NCBI RefSeq assembly: GCF_014633365.1
Contig: NC_068341.1
Location: forward strand, 23,294,339-23,358,338
Source of the DNA: Diospyros lotus
Lineage: Eukaryota; Streptophyta; Magnoliopsida; Ericales; Ebenaceae
Direction of reading: 5' to 3'
Length of the DNA: 64,000 nucleotides
The notes under the pieces are model-generated. The model ran no database searches and was not told the DNA's origin. It worked only from the letters and a program-made list of their open reading frames with translations. The position numbers were made by a program, and so were the translations under genes. The first letter of the stretch is position 1. Each line of letters opens with the position of its first letter. Of this stretch, positions 46,626-55,296 are shown one piece after another.

Positions 46626-48757
46626 AAAAGGTTTTAGCAAGATGTGAGGAAACAAATCTGATACTCAATTGGGAAAAATGTCACTTCATGGTGAAACAAG
46701 GCATAGTCTTGGGGCACATCGTTTCATCTAGGGGGATGGAGGTAGACAGGTCAAAAATTGAAACAATTCAAAAACTCCCCATCCCTAGGAATGTGAAAGA
46801 CATCAGAAGTTTTTTGGGACATGCAGGGTTTTATAGGAGATTCATTGCTTCCTTTAGCACCATAACAAGACCCTTGTGCCATTTGTTGTCTCAAGATGTT
46901 CCGTTTGAATGGAGTCCTGCCTGTCAAAATGCTTTTGATAAATTGAAAGATGCACTCATTTCAGCACCTATCATTCAGTCCCCTGATTGGTCCCTCCCGT
47001 TTGAACTTATGTGCGATGCTAGTGATTATGCGGTAAGAGCTGTGTTAGGGCAGAGGAAGGATAAGAAACCTCATGTGATATATTATGCTAGCAAAACTCT
47101 TAATGAGGCACAAAAGAATTACACCACTACAGAGAAAGAGTTACTAGCAGTTGTCTTTGCCCTGGACAAGTTTCGATCTTACCTCGTAGGGTCACTAGTG
47201 ATCATTTTTACTGATCACGCTGCTCTGAAGTATTTGTTCACAAAGCAAGATGCAAAACCCCGTCTGCTCCGATGGATCTTACTCCTGCAAGAGTTCAACA
47301 TTGAAATCAGAGACAAGAAGGGAGTAGAAAATGTGGTGGCTGACCATTTGTCAAGGATTCCAAGTCAAGATCTCACACAATTTGATGAACCAATTCATGA
47401 CAATTTCCCTGATGAGCAACTGTTTAAAGTGAATGTTATTCGTGCATCATCTGTTGTCCCTTGGTATGCCGACATTGCGAACTACCTGGCAACTGGTCTG
47501 ATCCCAGACCATTGGAGTAAGCAAGATAGGCATAAATTCTTCAGAAAAGTCAGAACATTCTTTTGGGATGAGCCCTACCTCTTCAAGTATTGTCCTGACC
47601 AAATCATCCGTAGATGCATACCCGATCATGAGCAACAAAGTGTCATCAATTTCAGTCATACTCTTGCATGTGGAGGCCATTTTTTTGTCAAGAAAACAGT
47701 TGCAAAAATTTTTCAGAGTGGATTTTATTGGCCGAAACTGTTCAAGGATGTGTACAAGTTCTGTTCAAATTGTGATCGATGTCAAAGGTTAGGAAGTCTG
47801 TCAAGGAGAAACATGATGCCATTACATCCGATCCAAGTGTTAGAAGTTTTTGACTGTTGGGGTATGGATTTTATGGGCCCATTTGTCAATTCATTTGGTC
47901 ATGAATACATCTTACTTGCTGTTGACTATGTGTCCAAATGGGTAGAAGCAATCCCGGCCAGAACAAATGACCATAGGACTGTCGTGAAATTTTTGAAAGA
48001 AAACATATTCAGTCGATTTGGGATGCCACGAGCAATCATCAGTGATGGGGGTTCCCATTTTTGTAATAAAGTTGTGGCAGGATTAATGAAGAAATATGGT
48101 GTACTGCATAAGGTTGCAACACCATACCATCCCCAAACCAATGGTCAAGCCGAGCTAGCCAATAGGGAGATTAAGCGCATATTGGAAAAGACTGTTGCTG
48201 CTAATCGTAAGGATTGGTCCTTAAGACTAGTAGACGCTCTTTGGGCATACAGAACAGCTTACAAAACAATTTTGGGAATGTCTCCCTATAGGCTAGTATA
48301 CGGTAAATCTTGTCATCTGCCGGTGGAAATTGAGCATAAAGCATATTGGGCAATTCATAAGATCAACAAGAGTCTAACTGAAGCAGGCTTATCCAGGAAG
48401 CTCCAATTGAATGAACTTGAGGAAATTCGGAATGAAGCATTTGAAAATGCACGATTGGCCAAGGTTCGCATGAAAGAGTTACATGATCGGCACATCATTC
48501 GAAAAAGCTTTCAGGTAGGGCAACGGGTACTCTTGTATGATTCTCGATTGCATCTATTCCCAGGAAAATTGAAGTCTCGATGGGTCGGCCCCTTTGTAAT
48601 CAAGTCCATCTCAGGATATGGGGCATTTGAGATAGAAAATCTGGAGTCAGGACAGCTTCTAACAGTCAATGGTCATAGGTTGAAACCATACCAGGGTAGT
48701 GTTGAGGAGAATGAAGGAGTTGTGGATTTAGATGATCCATCATCATCTGATGAGTAG
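46604..48757 (+). CDS. pol: Athila-like RT end, RNase H and integrase
   Basis: This continues pol after the one-base shift, with [16 protein letters not shown] and [10 protein letters not shown]. RNase H acidic residues are in [18 protein letters not shown] and [10 protein letters not shown]. The integrase zinc-binding part reads [14 protein letters not shown] and [11 protein letters not shown]. The core has all three acidic residues: [18 protein letters not shown] and [13 protein letters not shown]. The GPY/F-type end reads [17 protein letters not shown]. The stop is TAG at 48755. Everything needed for reverse transcription and integration is present, apart from the frameshift upstream. Confidence 0.93.
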   Translation, partial: EACLENLKKVLARCEETNLILNWEKCHFMVKQGIVLGHIVSSRGMEVDRSKIETIQKLPIPRNVKDIRSFLGHAGFYRRFIASFSTITRPLCHLLSQDVPFEWSPACQNAFDKLKDALISAPIIQSPDWSLPFELMCDASDYAVRAVLGQRKDKKPHVIYYASKTLNEAQKNYTTTEKELLAVVFALDKFRSYLVGSLVIIFTDHAALKYLFTKQDAKPRLLRWILLLQEFNIEIRDKKGVENVVADHLSRIPSQDLTQFDEPIHDNFPDEQLFKVNVIRASSVVPWYADIANYLATGLIPDHWSKQDRHKFFRKVRTFFWDEPYLFKYCPDQIIRRCIPDHEQQSVINFSHTLACGGHFFVKKTVAKIFQSGFYWPKLFKDVYKFCSNCDRCQRLGSLSRRNMMPLHPIQVLEVFDCWGMDFMGPFVNSFGHEYILLAVDYVSKWVEAIPARTNDHRTVVKFLKENIFSRFGMPRAIISDGGSHFCNKVVAGLMKKYGVLHKVATPYHPQTNGQAELANREIKRILEKTVAANRKDWSLRLVDALWAYRTAYKTILGMSPYRLVYGKSCHLPVEIEHKAYWAIHKINKSLTEAGLSRKLQLNELEEIRNEAFENARLAKVRMKELHDRHIIRKSFQVGQRVLLYDSRLHLFPGKLKSRWVGPFVIKSISGYGAFEIENLESGQLLTVNGHRLKPYQGSVEENEGVVDLDDPSSSDE

Positions 48758-49378
48758 GGAAAGTTTCCTATCGTCTGGGAATCTGACGTTAAAAGACCAC
48801 CTTTCCATTTAGGTTAAATGGATGTTTATAGATCTGAAAAAAAAAAATAAAAAAAAAATAATAAAATTAAATAAAAAAAAGAAAAAAATAAAATAAAATA
48901 ATAAAGAATTATATATATAAGTTGTTCATTTTCTGCATTACTTAATTAACTTTGATTCAAATAGTGTTTCTCTGTGTGCAGTCTAAATAAATTTTTTTTT
49001 TTTGCATACGAGTTCATGCATTGAAGACCACCAGGTATGCCTATCTTCTATCATTTTATTGTCGATTGAGGACAATACGCAATTTAAGTTGGGGGGTAAG
49101 GTGTACTTGATTTTATTGGTGTTTGAAACTGATCTATTGTGCAAATAATTTTGTTAGACTCGATAATATTGTCTTGTGTGGTATGTATGATTTTATTGGG
49201 CCCCTAAAACAAAACATTTATTAACAAAAAAAAAAAAATCAAAAAAAAAAAAATAATAATAATAAGAATAAGAATAAAAAAAAAATTAAATTAAAAAAAT
49301 AATAAAATAATAATAATAAAAAAAAAAATTTTGAATTGAGAGAGACAGAATTGACGCTGGTGGTAGCTATCTTTTGTT
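48758..49378 (+). other. Spacer after pol, with hairpin and A-rich tracts
   Basis: Just after pol, GGGAATCTGACGTTAAAAGACC is followed by the hairpin CCATTTAGGTTAAATGG (quoted in part: GGGAATCTGACGTTAAAAG). A related segment follows the cysteine-rich ORF at 50155. A-rich tracts lie at 48837-48905 and 49219-49335. A polypurine tract copy is at 49083-49097. Confidence 0.6.
49083..49097 (+). other. Internal polypurine-tract copy 1
   Basis: TTTAAGTTGGGGGGT, preceded by GATTGAGGACAATACGCAA, is identical over 15 bases to the true tract at 52862-52876. The TTGAGGACAAT...TTTAAGTTGGGGGG phrase normally marks the end of the coding region in Athila/Tat elements. Confidence 0.8.
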
Positions 49379-49538
49379 GGGCAGTGCAATCACACTGCCC
49401 TATAAAGGATAAGGCACACTGCCAAATGTTGAAAAATGAGGCACCAAGCGTTGAAAAAGAGACGCCAAGCATAACCCTGTAATTATGGCATGCCTCGAGC
49501 CGAGTGTAAAATAGTGATGGTCATTGCTCTATAAGAGA
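49379..49538 (+). promoter_or_regulatory. Candidate internal promoter upstream of the two extra ORFs
   Basis: A perfect inverted repeat, GGGCAGTG (49379-49386) and CACTGCCC (49393-49400), directly abuts TATAAAGG (49401-49408). A second TATA-like box, TATAAGAG, follows at 49531-49538 in GCTCTATAAGAGACTCC. Both lie 145-285 bp before the ATG at 49684, as expected for a promoter serving the extra genes. A splice donor CAG|GTACTC (49610) and acceptor TTTTTTCTTAG (about 49660) may mark a short leader intron. Function is inferred from position only. Confidence 0.45.
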
Positions 49539-49683
49539 CTCCATATCTGTATAAGGCAAGCCACCCTTCTTGAGCTCAGTCTTCTCTCTTTTGTGTTATT
49601 CTCTGATCAGGTACTCTCATCCCTTTTGTAAAGTTTATAGTTCTTTACTTTTTTTTCTTAGTATAGTTAAAAAAAAAAAAAAA

Positions 49684-50124
49684 ATGGATCTTTATCTCTC
49701 AAAAATTCACAAGTACTATCCATCTCTCCCGCAGAATGATTTGAAAAAAATTTATGTTGCTAGGTGTGAAAGACTTAGGTTGTTGATGCTTAATAACATC
49801 CCTGAAGATATTCGTTGGCTGATCGAAGCAAAAGTTCGATTAGCTGGTGAAACTTCACCTAGTTTTAAGCATTTTCCAGGCTTAGGGAAGAGTAGTTTTG
49901 CGAAGAAAAGAAGAGCGAAAAGAGTGAATGGTTGTTACAAATGTGCTCGATGGACCTGTAACACACGATGCAAATCTGTGGGGTTTACGTCCATAAATCG
50001 AGAAGATAAAATTAGTTTCATAAAGGATGGACTGAGTAAGGAGTCTCTGGATGATATCCGATTGACTCTTGAGACGCATCCGTGTGGAATAGTGCAAAGA
50101 GAACTTCTTGCTTTATGGACCTAG
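49684..50124 (+). CDS. Basic cysteine-rich zinc-finger-like protein (146 aa) of the retrotransposon
   Basis: The ATG at 49684 follows a run of 16 A with only a few bases before it; the frame is also open upstream but without another ATG. The protein starts MDLYLSKIHKYY. It has a helix-rich first half, a basic patch KKRRAKR at residues 74-80, and directly after it a CX2CX4CX3C cluster (Cys 84, 87, 92, 96 in CYKCARWTCNTRC). The tail SFIKDGLSKESLDDIR is mixed in charge. A basic patch followed by a Cys cluster is the layout of small nucleic-acid-binding or silencing-suppressor proteins of plant RNA viruses such as carlaviruses. That resemblance is my inference from layout, not a homology search. 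It has no stops or frameshifts. It lies in the env position of Athila elements but has no signal peptide or membrane segment. Confidence 0.75.
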   Translation: MDLYLSKIHKYYPSLPQNDLKKIYVARCERLRLLMLNNIPEDIRWLIEAKVRLAGETSPSFKHFPGLGKSSFAKKRRAKRVNGCYKCARWTCNTRCKSVGFTSINREDKISFIKDGLSKESLDDIRLTLETHPCGIVQRELLALWT

Positions 50125-50396
50125 TTCAGAAGTGACCACCAACGCTATAGTCTTGGGAATCTGACTAAAAACGACCCTGTTTGCCAATCTATAAGAAAAT
50201 TGGATGGGAAGCTTATCCCCACTTCATAGAAAGTGTTTAAGCCATTTCTGGACGTAAAACCAGAGGAAGATGTGAGCCACAATCACAACTACTTATACAT
50301 ACGCAAGATTTTTGTTTGTATTTATTTCTTGTTGAATTGTTGTATAGCTACTTTTGATCTCCAAACTTCTTTTCAGGACATACAAAAGAAACAAAC
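50125..50396 (+). promoter_or_regulatory. Leader between the two extra ORFs, with a splice acceptor
   Basis: It starts with a repeat of the post-pol segment (GTCTTGGGAATCTGAC, then CCAAT...ATTGG hairpin at 50186-50205). Before the LOG ATG is a strong 3' splice site, ACTTCTTTTCAG|GACATAC (50375), preceded by T-rich sequence. This suggests the LOG ORF is translated from a spliced transcript. Possible donors are GAT|GTGAGC (about 50270) or CAG|GTACTC (49610). Confidence 0.4.
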
Positions 50397-51056
50397 ATGG
50401 AAGGGCAGTTCGTTCGTCAAATTAAAACCATATGTGTACTTTGTGGCTCTCAACTTGGGAGTGATATTTGTTACGCACTTGCAGCGAACGAACTTGGTAA
50501 AAAATTAGGAGAGAAAAAAATTAATTTGGTATATGGAGGGGGAAGTCGTGGATTGAATGGTTATGTTTCACAAGCTGTACATCTTGGAAATTCATCTGTG
50601 GTAGGTATAATGCCAATCCCTTTAGCTGAACCACATATTTCCGGGATTACACGCGGTCAACTTATAGAAACGACTTCTATGTCTGAGCGCATGGCTTGTA
50701 AGATTTATCAGTCAGATGCCTTCATTGCTTTACCAGGAGGTTTTGGAACACTTGAAGAAATCTTTTGTATAATCTCCTGGGCCAGGAGTAATCTCCATAC
50801 CAAACCCATTGGACTTTTAAATGTTAACCATTTTTTCGATGGGTTACTCTCTTTTCTTGATCAGGCTGTGGACCAACAGTTCATTTCTCGTTCAGCAAGA
50901 AAGATTCTCATTTCTGCATCCACCATTGATAAGCTGTTAGAGAAATTACATGCTTATGTTCCACAGTACGATCCTCATGAGCCTCGGATAGACTGGTCTA
51001 AGGCAATTAGTAACAAGCGCCCAAGGGGTCTGATTAATTTAGATTTATCACTGTGA
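50397..51056 (+). CDS. LOG-like: LOG-type cytokinin riboside 5'-monophosphate phosphoribohydrolase in a retrotransposon
   Basis: This 219-residue protein is full length for a plant LOG. It has the nucleotide-binding start ICVLCGSQLG, YGGGSRGLNGYVSQAVH (residues 46-62), and the family signature PGGFGTLEE (113-121). The catalytic Arg (Arg98 in SMSERMA) and Glu (Glu121) of the family are present, although the usual Lys after that Arg is Met. The C-terminal half (WARSNLHTKPIGLLNVNHFF, LSFLDQAVDQQFIS, YVPQYDPHEPRIDW) follows plant LOGs throughout. LOG enzymes release free, active cytokinin bases from their ribotides in the cytosol. Host LOG genes have several introns; this one has none, so capture from an mRNA is likely. 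Many residues differ from host LOGs yet the frame is intact, suggesting long maintenance in the element. Confidence 0.92.
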   Translation: MEGQFVRQIKTICVLCGSQLGSDICYALAANELGKKLGEKKINLVYGGGSRGLNGYVSQAVHLGNSSVVGIMPIPLAEPHISGITRGQLIETTSMSERMACKIYQSDAFIALPGGFGTLEEIFCIISWARSNLHTKPIGLLNVNHFFDGLLSFLDQAVDQQFISRSARKILISASTIDKLLEKLHAYVPQYDPHEPRIDWSKAISNKRPRGLINLDLSL

Positions 51057-51075
51057 GAAATGCTCTTTATTAAGA

Positions 51076-51273
51076 TGGCTGAGTAAGGAGTACTTTTTGT
51101 ACTCTTGAGACGCATCTAGTTATTGTACAACTTGCAGGATTTTTTTGGTTGTGTTCTTGAAAAAAAAAAAAACAAAAAAAAAAACAAAAAAAACAAAACT
51201 GTGGAATGTTGTTAGCAAAGTCTTTGATAAGATGGCTGAGTAAGGAGTACTTTTTGTACTCTTGAGACGCATT
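51076..51273 (+). repeat. Two copies of a hairpin repeat derived from the cysteine-rich ORF
   Basis: AGATGGCTGAGTAAGGAGTA occurs at 51076 and again at 51231. Each copy continues with a perfect hairpin GAGTAC-TTTTT-GTACTC and then CTCTTGAGACGCAT. The end of the cysteine-rich ORF (50026-50082) reads GGATGGACTGAGTAAGGAGT ... ACTCTTGAGACGCATC. The two repeats therefore look like copies of that coding segment with the middle removed. Confidence 0.7.
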
Positions 51274-51435
51274 TTACTTATCTTATGACTTGCATGAAAT
51301 TTTTATTTTGGTGTGAAAATATAAATATATATCTATATGGTGTGCTCATTTGTTGTTTAAGTTTTAGCAGTTCACAACAAATCTATGGACTTGTGGAGTT
51401 ACAGGTATTCTTAACAACCCTAATTTATTACTGCA

Positions 51436-51451
51436 ATTCAAGTTGGGGGGT
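51436..51451 (+). other. Internal polypurine-tract copy 2
   Basis: ATTCAAGTTGGGGGGT differs by one base (C for T) from the other two tract copies. It stands 380 bp after the LOG stop. Confidence 0.7.
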
Positions 51452-52861
51452 GTAAGGTTTAGTTATGAATTATTTGGTTCATATTTAACTGTGAGTTTGC
51501 TATTGCTAGTTTGTAGTCTTATGTGAATTGATTATCTTTATCTGCTCTTATTAAAAAAAAAAAATTGTGTTTTAAATAACGCTATTCCTAAAGTTTTGAA
51601 GTTATGCACTGATAGCCGGTTAAGTTTGCAATACGAAACATGAATGCATTGATTTCTCATTTGAAAACGTTTATGCATGAGAATAAGTAATTTACATTCA
51701 TCAGGGATTCAAAATTTAGAAATTGGTTATCGGTCATAAAGTCAAAGGTAATAGTAATTAGCTGATTAGTACACTGTATGATCCCTCAACAGAAGTGGAG
51801 ACTATTACCCAAGCAAGTGTTTGAGCCTAATAACCGTTAATTCTGAGTGAAATAACACTTACTCTAAATATGCTCTCTTGTTTATCTTATCTTTTCAATG
51901 GCTTCAAAATATCAATTCGCTTTGAATGTCTAGTATGATAGCGGATGAATTTGACTGGTTTCAAACTATGAATTAGATGACTGAGAAGCATGATAGGGGG
52001 ATCAATTTCTTTCATTTTGAGTCTATTTTTTTTCTTTAAATCAACCTCTTGTTAGCCCATTTGAGCCATTTGTAGTACAACTTCTTTCGTTACCCTTGTT
52101 TAACCCATAACCATATGAATTTTATCCAACCTGGTGTGATTTTGGGAATTAGTCTGTTTATCTATTTTCATATTTAAAAAGAAAAAGAAAAAAAAAGAAA
52201 AAAAAAAGAAAAAAAAAAAGAAAAAAAATGGGGCAAATTCTCTTAGTTATTCAGCACAACTGTTTCAAAATGAATGCTAAAAAAAAAAAAAAAAAAAATC
52301 CCGACACACCCTTTGCACACTCTACCTTTTCTTTGACAACCCGTATTAACCTTATAGCCCCATTACAACCTAGTCTGGTCCTTTTTTATGCTATAAATCA
52401 TGTGATCTCAGAATTCGAGTTTGGAGTAGGGAATCATGTTTAAATTCAGAAGTTACTCATCTAGAGCATTATTCCAATCATGAAGCTATGTCAATTTCCT
52501 TATTCTTTCATGAAAATACGTTCCTTGTATTTGGGATGGCACCGAGTTTTGAACTTGTTCTGCATTTACTCTTATAACGGTGCACCCCCTTGTGTGTACA
52601 CTTGAGGAATCCTTTTTATTGGAGAGAAAATCCATAGTAAGATTTGAAGTCAAAACTTCGAGGGAGTAAGTCTCTGTGTTGGTTATCCTAATTTCCATTC
52701 CTGAGATTGTATGACCTTTAACCAAAAATCTGATTTAGAATGCTAAATTATTTATTTAATTTTATGCATTTCGGTTTCGAATTTGAAATTTTTACATTCA
52801 TACAGTTATTGTGAATAAAGTTTGGCAGGTGTATAATCTGATTGCTAAGGGACTAGCAATG

Positions 52862-52876
52862 TTTAAGTTGGGGGGT
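52862..52876 (+). other. Polypurine tract next to the 3' LTR
   Basis: TTTAAGTTGGGGGGT is separated by one A from the 3' LTR start at 52878. This is the functional position for plus-strand priming. Confidence 0.85.
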
Positions 52877-52877
52877 A

Positions 52878-54944
52878 TGATTAGTGGTTAATTTTATAAA
52901 AATTTTGTTATAATTATACCCTTCTTTTGATCTTAAAAATAGTTTAAATTAGATATTAATATATATTTTATGGTTATATGCAAGTTTAAATTGAAAAATG
53001 AATGAAATGAAATTTTAAATAAAATTTAATAATAATAATAATAATAATAATATATAAAATTATATATAATACATATACATCATTATATACATTCATGTAA
53101 TATATATAATATAATATAATATATATATGTGCCATGTGTAATACATATATATAATATATAATTTATTAATAATATTAAATTATTTTATTTTTTTAGGCAT
53201 GAAGAATTAAAGCCCATGAAGACTTAAAGTCCATGAAGAATTCAAGTCCATGAAGAAATCAAACCCATGGAGAAATCAAGCCCATGAAGAATTCAAGTCC
53301 ATGAAGAAATCAAGCACATGAAAAATTAAAGTCCATGAAGAATTTAAGCCCATGAAGAATTAAGGCCCAATTTGAGCAACCCATGGAAGATATTATTTGG
53401 AGAAGGCCCAAGGATTATTTTTAATCCTAATGAAGATTAAAAATCAATTTATAGAAATCTATTTTTATTTTTTATGTGAGAGCTTTATTAGGTGTGTTTT
53501 TTAGCTAAAATCCACTTAACTATTAGGTGGATATTATAGCTAAAATCCATTTAACTTTATGAATGCTTTATTAGGTATGTATTTTAGCTAAAATCCATTT
53601 AATATTAGGTGTGTATTATAGCTAAAATCCATTTAACTTTAAGTGTGTGAGTGCCCATTAGATATAATTATGTCTAGTTGAATAATTGAAATTGTGTGGT
53701 TTGTATTGCATCTTGTGGCCTATAAATAGATCACTTGATTGCATTTGTAAGTGTGATTATTATTCTTGAATCAAAGTTTAGTTGTTTCCTTATAATTCTC
53801 TCTTTGAGAATTGTTTTTGTTCTTTCCCATTTTCTTTAGTATTTTCTCTTGTGATCTTACTTCCTTCCTTTCTTCTTTTAAATTCTTATGTCATTTATTA
53901 TTACTTTATTATTCACCGCCTAAATGGCCGGTTAATTTGTGCCTTTAAATTTCTGCAATTTTCATTCTTGTCATTTAATTGTTCACCGCCTAAATGGACG
54001 GTTAGTTTCTTGCCTTTAAATTCTTGCAATTTTAATTCTTGTATTTTAATTATCTACCGCCTAAATGGCCGGTTAGTTTCTTCTATTTTAATTCCTGTCA
54101 TTTAAATTCTGTTATTTAAATTATGTCATTTAAATTGTTGTCAATTAATTTAATAGAGATGAGTAGCTAAATCTAATCTTGGGTTAAGGCAAGGACAGTG
54201 TCTAACGCCAATGATTCCCAAAGAAAGCTACGCTTTAAATGAGTAACATTGGTTTAAACTTCAATATGAGTGTGTTTTGATTATTGAAAAATCACTAGGT
54301 TTGGATTGGAGCGTAAGCCTAACTTAGAGCTTTCATGTCACGCATGAGAGTTACTAGAACTGGAAACGCTATCATACCCAAACCCGGATGATTAATTTAG
54401 TTGTTTTGTGTATTAATTGTAATTGAATTTATGGTAGTTTCTTAAATTAGAATCCCGCATATCATGTATGGGGATTGCTTAAACTAGAGCTATCTTTATC
54501 TTTAATTGCATTTAATAACAAATCCTCATATCTGAAATTAAATTAATGTTGCTAATCTTTTATGCTAATATTTGGGAATCAACGGGTTGGCACTGAAATT
54601 GTCTTAACTCAAGTACTTTCCAATTTCATATTCTCACGTTTAGTATTTATTTCAACTTCTGTCTTGCTTTATTTTCTAGTATTTGTTATCTAAAAAAATC
54701 ATAAAAAATCATGTTATCAATCCATCTAAATGCGTGTGCGTGTGTGTGACATTCTTTTTTTTCTTTTGCCATAAATAAATCTCTCAGTGGACGACCTGGA
54801 CTTATCCAGAAAGTATAAATTTAAATTTGAACTACAACTGCACTCGTACACTGACGAGTATAAACCTCTCGCCTAAATAAATAAAATATAAAATTTTTAT
54901 TGTGTTTTGTTTTGTGTTTTAATTGCAGGGTGAGAGTGCAGTCA
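52878..54944 (+). repeat. 3' LTR of the Athila-like element
   Basis: This 2,067-bp copy of 41071-43138 differs by about eight substitutions and by microsatellite lengths near the A/T-rich start, as judged by eye. Single changes include TCTATG against TCCATG and GACTTGGATTT against GACCTGGACTT. The end GTGCAGTCA is followed by the GGTAG duplication. Confidence 0.93.
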
Positions 54945-55296
54945 GGTAGGTGGAGTTTACTCAAGGACTATATCAATGTTATGTTACCGGGAGCATGCCA
55001 ATGAAATGACTGATGCATTAAGTGGGGAATATGCCTACTAATATGACCGAGTTAATGGCCTGTAAATGGCATTTGATAGAGGTTCTTAGCCTATTGATGA
55101 TGATGGTAGTATCTATCAACTTGAGGAAAAAGCCAATGGCTATAATTTGTTCTCACATAATTATTTGAAATAAGGTAATGCAGTATGTTTTTTCTCAATT
55201 ATTTGTTCAGTTAAGTGCTAATTTTGAAGATAAAATTTTGAGATTTAGAATATATGACAAATTTTGAGGACGAAATTTATGGTGGGGGCGGGAGAA
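54945..55296 (+). other. Internal 3' end of the outer Tekay/Del-like element
   Basis: It starts with the GGTAG duplication. It ends in TTTGAGGACGAAATTTATGG and then GGTGGGGGCGGGAG, the typical end of Tekay/Del internal sequence: a GAGGACGAAATTT phrase followed by a polypurine tract (55281-55294). No open frame of pol remains. Confidence 0.75.

Larger units (their letters stand above)
51057..52861 (+). other. 3' non-coding region of the Athila-like element
   Basis: It holds two direct repeats (51076-51118 and 51231-51273), a polypurine-tract copy at 51436-51451, and A-rich tracts at 51160-51200, 51552-51563 and 52170-52300. Some of the later part (GACACACCCTTTGCACACTC, TTAGCCCATTTGAGCC) resembles the standard non-coding 3' sequence of Athila/Tat elements. 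Short frames at 52228 and 52486 are not recognisable. Confidence 0.65.
41071..54944 (+). mobile_element. Young Athila-like Ty3/gypsy element carrying two extra genes
   Basis: This 13,874-bp element has nearly identical LTRs, a perfect GGTAG duplication (41066-41070 and 54945-54949), an Asp-type primer site, an almost intact gag-pol and a clear polypurine tract. Protein features (DLGASVNL protease, FMDDFSVYG polymerase site, [10 protein letters not shown]) are those of the Athila lineage. Where Athila relatives often carry an env-like ORF, this one has a cysteine-rich ORF (49684-50124) and a LOG-type cytokinin enzyme ORF (50397-51056). About eight substitutions between its LTRs, by eye, indicate a recent insertion, the youngest in the window. 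Confidence 0.93.

Noticed and set aside
46595..46630. Programmed frameshift in pol
   Set aside because: The break falls inside the RT domain right after the catalytic motif, with no slippery sequence or downstream structure; a one-base deletion or read error is simpler.
49684..50124. Cysteine-rich ORF as an Athila env protein
   Set aside because: No signal peptide, transmembrane segment or glycoprotein-like layout is visible; it is short, basic and Cys-clustered.
50233..50508. Overlapping frame before and into the LOG ORF
   Set aside because: It overlaps LOG in another frame, has no recognisable features, and spans a likely splice acceptor.
50397..51056. LOG ORF as an ordinary host gene hit by a retrotransposon
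   Set aside because: It lies between the polypurine-tract copies and within the GGTAG-flanked element in pol orientation, has no introns, and shares repeats with the element's other ORF. A host gene would flank or interrupt the element instead. A one-off capture cannot be ruled out without other copies.
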